Assembly (NCBI GenBank): GCA_937889225.1
Contig: CALAST010000097.1
Coordinates: 1-8,479, forward strand
Direction: 5' to 3'
Length of the DNA: 8,479 bases
Source of the DNA: an uncultured Lachnobacterium sp.
Lineage (GTDB): Bacteria > Bacillota > Clostridia > Lachnospirales > Lachnospiraceae
The notes under the pieces are model-generated. The model saw only the letters and a list, made by a program, of their open reading frames with translations. It was not told where the DNA came from and did no database searches. This document shows, one piece after another, positions 6,465 to 8,479 of the stretch. The stretch's first letter is position 1. Each line of letters opens with the position of its first letter. The translations under genes were made by a program, and so were the position numbers.

Positions 6465-7853
6465 ATGGAAAAAACAATGGAAAAAATTGTACAGGTAGCA
6501 AAAGCGAGAGGATTTGTATATCCGGGCTCTGAAATTTATGGAGGTCTCGCAAATACATGGGATTACGGTAATCTTGGTGTAGAATTAAAAAATAACGTAA
6601 AAAGAGCATGGTGGCAGAAATTTATTCAGGAAAACCCATATAACGTAGGTGTTGACTGTGCGATTCTTATGAACCCACAGACATGGGTTGCATCCGGACA
6701 TCTCGGTGGATTCTCTGACCCACTTATGGATTGTAAAGAATGTCATGAAAGATTTCGTGCAGACAAATTAATCGAAGATTTTGCAGAAGAAAAGAAAATA
6801 GAGTTAAAAGGCTCTGTTGATGGTTGGACACAGGAAGAAATGAAAAACTTCGTAGAAGAAAACAATATTCCATGTCCAACTTGTGGAAAACATAACTTTA
6901 CAGATATCAGACAGTTCAACCTTATGTTTAAAACATTCCAGGGTGTAACAGAAGATGCAAAAAATACAGTATATTTAAGACCGGAAACAGCACAGGGTAT
7001 CTTTGTAAACTTTAAAAATGTACAGAGAACTTCCCGTAAGAAAATCCCATTCGGTATCGGACAGATTGGTAAATCTTTCCGTAACGAAATCACACCGGGT
7101 AACTTTACATTCCGTACTCGTGAATTTGAACAGATGGAATTAGAATTCTTCTGTGAACCGGGAACAGACCTTGAATGGTTCTCTTATTGGAGAGGATTCT
7201 GCCGTGACTGGTTACTTTCTTTAGGAATTAAAGAAGAAGAAATGAGACTTCGTGACCATGACCCGGAAGAACTTTGCTTCTATTCAAAAGCAACAACCGA
7301 TATCGAATTCTTATTCCCATTTGGTTGGGGCGAACTTTGGGGTATTGCAGACAGAACTGATTATGACTTAACACAGCACCAGAATGTATCAGGACAGGAT
7401 ATGAGCTACTTCGATGATGCAAAAGGCGAAAAATATGTACCATACGTTGTAGAACCATCTCTTGGTGCAGACCGTGTTGTACTTGCATTCCTTTGTGCAG
7501 CATATGATGAAGAAGAATTAGAAGGCGGAGATGTAAGAACCGTATTCCACTTCCATCCGGCACTTGCACCGGTTAAGATTGGTGTGCTTCCACTTTCTAA
7601 GAAATTAAACGAAGGTGCTGAAAAAGTATTTGCAGAACTTTCTAAGAAATATAACTGTGAATACGATGACAGAGGAACTATCGGAAAACGTTATCGTCGT
7701 CAGGATGAAATTGGTACACCATATTGTGTAACATTTGACTTTGATTCTTTAGAAGACGAGGCTGTAACGGTTCGTGACCGTGATACCATGAAACAGGAAA
7801 GAATTAAAATTGCAGATTTAGATGCTTACTTTGCAGAGAAATTCCGTTTCTAG
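6465..7853 (+). CDS. glyS: Glycyl-tRNA synthetase, single-chain alpha2 type
   Basis: This 462-residue class II synthetase charges tRNA-Gly using ATP and glycine. It is the dimeric, eukaryote-like form, not the bacterial alpha2/beta2 form. The opening RGFVYPGSEIYGG and VASGHLGGFSDPL are characteristic. A probable zinc-binding insertion has CKEC (90-93) and CPTC (137-140). Motif 2 contains FRNE (205-208) and motif 3 has GADR (334-337). The C-terminal part (from about 365, PVKIGVLPL) is the HGTP anticodon-binding domain. ATG 6465 follows AGAGGAAA with about 7 nt spacing; a second in-frame ATG at 6477 is less well placed. Codons are richer in TTC, AAC and GAC than in the lipoprotein gene, as expected for high expression. 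No T-box leader is visible. Confidence 0.98.
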   Translation: MEKTMEKIVQVAKARGFVYPGSEIYGGLANTWDYGNLGVELKNNVKRAWWQKFIQENPYNVGVDCAILMNPQTWVASGHLGGFSDPLMDCKECHERFRADKLIEDFAEEKKIELKGSVDGWTQEEMKNFVEENNIPCPTCGKHNFTDIRQFNLMFKTFQGVTEDAKNTVYLRPETAQGIFVNFKNVQRTSRKKIPFGIGQIGKSFRNEITPGNFTFRTREFEQMELEFFCEPGTDLEWFSYWRGFCRDWLLSLGIKEEEMRLRDHDPEELCFYSKATTDIEFLFPFGWGELWGIADRTDYDLTQHQNVSGQDMSYFDDAKGEKYVPYVVEPSLGADRVVLAFLCAAYDEEELEGGDVRTVFHFHPALAPVKIGVLPLSKKLNEGAEKVFAELSKKYNCEYDDRGTIGKRYRRQDEIGTPYCVTFDFDSLEDEAVTVRDRDTMKQERIKIADLDAYFAEKFRF

Positions 7854-7911
7854 AAATTTTACATTTTAATACGTCGATAAATTCCAATTGGCTGAAATGA
7901 AAGTAAAAAAT

Positions 7912-8011
7912 TAGAAAACTATTGTGATTTAAAGAACGAATGACTTTAATGGTTATGTATATTGTTATAATGTATGGAAGTAATCGTTCTTGAAATTGCA
8001 ATAGTTTTTTG
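7912..8011. terminator. Large imperfect inverted repeat after glyS, possible terminator
   Basis: Positions 7912-7939 pair with 7984-8011 without bulges. Of 28 positions, 27 can pair in RNA; the exception is A7931/G7992, and four pairs are G-U. The loop is 44 nt (7940-7983). The right arm ends in a T6 run (8005-8010) and a second T6 follows at 8021-8026. A6 at 7905-7910 gives the opposite strand a T-run as well. It may be a bidirectional terminator 58 nt after the glyS stop. The long loop is atypical and holds an extended -10 sequence, so a small RNA or mobile-element remnant is also possible. Confidence 0.6.
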
Positions 8012-8039
8012 TAATTATAATTTTTTATTATAAGATTGT

Positions 8040-8060
8040 ATAAATTGACGTACAATTTAT
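8040..8060. promoter_or_regulatory. 21-bp palindrome at the ppdK promoter, operator-like
   Basis: ATAAATTG (8040-8047) and CAATTTAT (8053-8060) are perfect 8-bp inverted arms around a 5-bp centre. The site covers a -35-like TTGACG (8045-8050) upstream of the extended -10 at 8070-8078. Size, symmetry and position suggest a dimeric regulator site. It does not fit the Rex, CcpA or FNR consensus sequences that I know. Confidence 0.45.
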
Positions 8061-8069
8061 TAGAAAATT

Positions 8070-8078
8070 TGATATAAT
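8070..8078 (+). promoter_or_regulatory. Extended -10 promoter for ppdK
   Basis: TGA followed directly by a perfect TATAAT (8073-8078) forms a complete extended -10. The nearest good -35, TTGACG (8045-8050), is 22 bp away, too far for normal spacing, so the extended element or an activator probably compensates. Transcription would start near 8085, giving a leader of about 165 nt. Confidence 0.6.
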
Positions 8079-8114
8079 AGAAGTGTGGAAATTCCTTGCT
8101 TATTAGGAAAACTA

Positions 8115-8123
8115 TGTTAAAAT
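8115..8123 (+). promoter_or_regulatory. Possible second ppdK promoter
   Basis: TGT plus TAAAAT (8118-8123) makes another extended -10-like element, 45 bp downstream of the first. A weak -35, TTGCTT (8097-8102), lies 15 bp upstream. In such AT-rich DNA it may be fortuitous. Confidence 0.3.
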
Positions 8124-8234
8124 ATATTATGTGCAACCAATTTTAGAACAGGCATAAATATGAAAACATAAGTTGCTATTTGTTATAGGAACAGTAACAT
8201 AGTTAAAAAGGGAATCACACAGTGAATATTTTTT

Positions 8235-8240
8235 AGGAGG
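8235..8240 (+). promoter_or_regulatory. Consensus ribosome binding site of ppdK
   Basis: A perfect AGGAGG lies 10 nt before the ppdK ATG at 8251. An out-of-frame ATG at 8244 sits only 3 nt after it and opens an 11-codon frame ending at 8279. The downstream ATG encodes the recognisable protein and has the more usable spacing, so it is taken as the real start. Confidence 0.8.
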
Positions 8241-8250
8241 AAAATGTCAA

Positions 8251-8479
8251 ATGGCAAACAAATGGGTATATTTGTTTAGTGAAGGTGATGCAAGTATGCG
8301 TAATCTTCTCGGAGGAAAAGGTGCAAACTTAGCAGAAATGACAAAGTTAGGTCTTCCGGTACCACAGGGCTTCACAATTTCAACAGAAGCATGTACCAAG
8401 TATTATGAAGACGGTCGCAAAATTAATGATGAAATCCAGGAACAGATTAACGAAGCTATCGTTAAAATGGAAGAAATCA
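8251..8479 (+). CDS. ppdK: Pyruvate, phosphate dikinase, N-terminal part cut by the window end
   Basis: Only the first 76 codons are present, of a protein usually about 870-880 residues long. The sequence MANKWVYLFSEGDAS, then LLGGKGANLAEM (19-30) and GLPVPQGFTIST, is the unmistakable start of the PPDK nucleotide-binding domain. K23 in GGKGAN corresponds to the ATP-binding lysine near residue 22 of the clostridial enzyme. PPDK interconverts ATP, phosphate and pyruvate with AMP, pyrophosphate and PEP through a phosphohistidine. In anaerobic Firmicutes it serves pyrophosphate-based glycolysis or gluconeogenesis. The catalytic histidine and PEP domains lie beyond the window. Its own promoter and long leader suggest regulation separate from glyS. 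Confidence 0.97.
   Translation, partial: MANKWVYLFSEGDASMRNLLGGKGANLAEMTKLGLPVPQGFTISTEACTKYYEDGRKINDEIQEQINEAIVKMEEI

Larger units (their letters stand above)
7854..8250. other. 397-nt non-coding region between glyS and ppdK
   Basis: This stretch holds no convincing gene on either strand; the open frames in it are AT-rich and without good ribosome binding sites. It contains the inverted repeat at 7912-8011, a palindrome at 8040-8060, extended -10 boxes ending at 8078 and 8123, and a ppdK leader of about 120-165 nt. In the leader, GCAAC (8133-8137) can pair with GTTGC (8172-8176). Separately, CTAT/ATAG and GTTA/TAAC arms (8176-8185 with 8195-8202) can form a bulged hairpin. I match none of this to a known riboswitch. 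Confidence 0.7.

Noticed and set aside
7804..8136. 110-codon open frame on the minus strand across the glyS 3' end and intergenic region
   Set aside because: It overlaps the glyS end and the large inverted repeat. The product is rich in Ile, Phe, Tyr, Asn and Lys as expected for AT-rich non-coding DNA, and no family is recognised.

Overview
The window is about 8.5 kb of AT-rich, densely coded DNA. All convincing genes lie on the + strand. Gene content, the order era / yqzL-like / recO / glyS / ppdK, the vegetative promoters with TGn-TATAAT extended -10 elements, the GGAGG-type ribosome binding sites and the preference for GAA, AAA and CCG codons all suggest a low-GC Clostridia chromosome. Lachnospiraceae is most likely; this placement is inference from content, not from a database match.

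Layout. Positions 1-187 hold a 40-bp repeat copy and possibly the tail of an unidentified gene. A strong promoter (188-216) drives a 977-residue PreP/Cym1-type M16C zinc metallopeptidase (257-3190). Its 3' end carries two adjacent hairpins, the second lying in the other copy of the 40-bp repeat. That repeat copy runs into an extended -10 promoter for era (3431-4330), which is followed by a small YqzL-like gene (4404-4580) and recO (4540-5283); these three look like one operon. A separate consensus promoter (5382-5410) drives an unrecognised 281-residue lipoprotein (5443-6288). After a 176-nt gap with AT-rich alternative hairpins but no T-box comes glyS, the single-chain glycyl-tRNA synthetase (6465-7853). 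A 397-nt non-coding stretch follows. It holds a large inverted repeat with 28-nt arms, a 21-bp palindrome over the -35 region, one or two extended -10 promoters and a long leader. The start of ppdK (8251 to the window end) comes last.

Function. The core is housekeeping: ribosome assembly (Era), recombinational repair (RecO), glycine charging (GlyS), peptide turnover (M16C) and PEP/pyruvate interconversion (PpdK). I see no defence system, CRISPR array, transposase, prophage or biosynthetic cluster. The less ordinary material is non-coding: the 40-bp repeat pair bracketing the peptidase gene, the hairpin spanning the peptidase stop codon, the ATACCC(C) motif cluster before era, and the large inverted repeat between glyS and ppdK that encloses a promoter-like sequence. 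The lipoprotein is the only full-length gene whose role I cannot assign.
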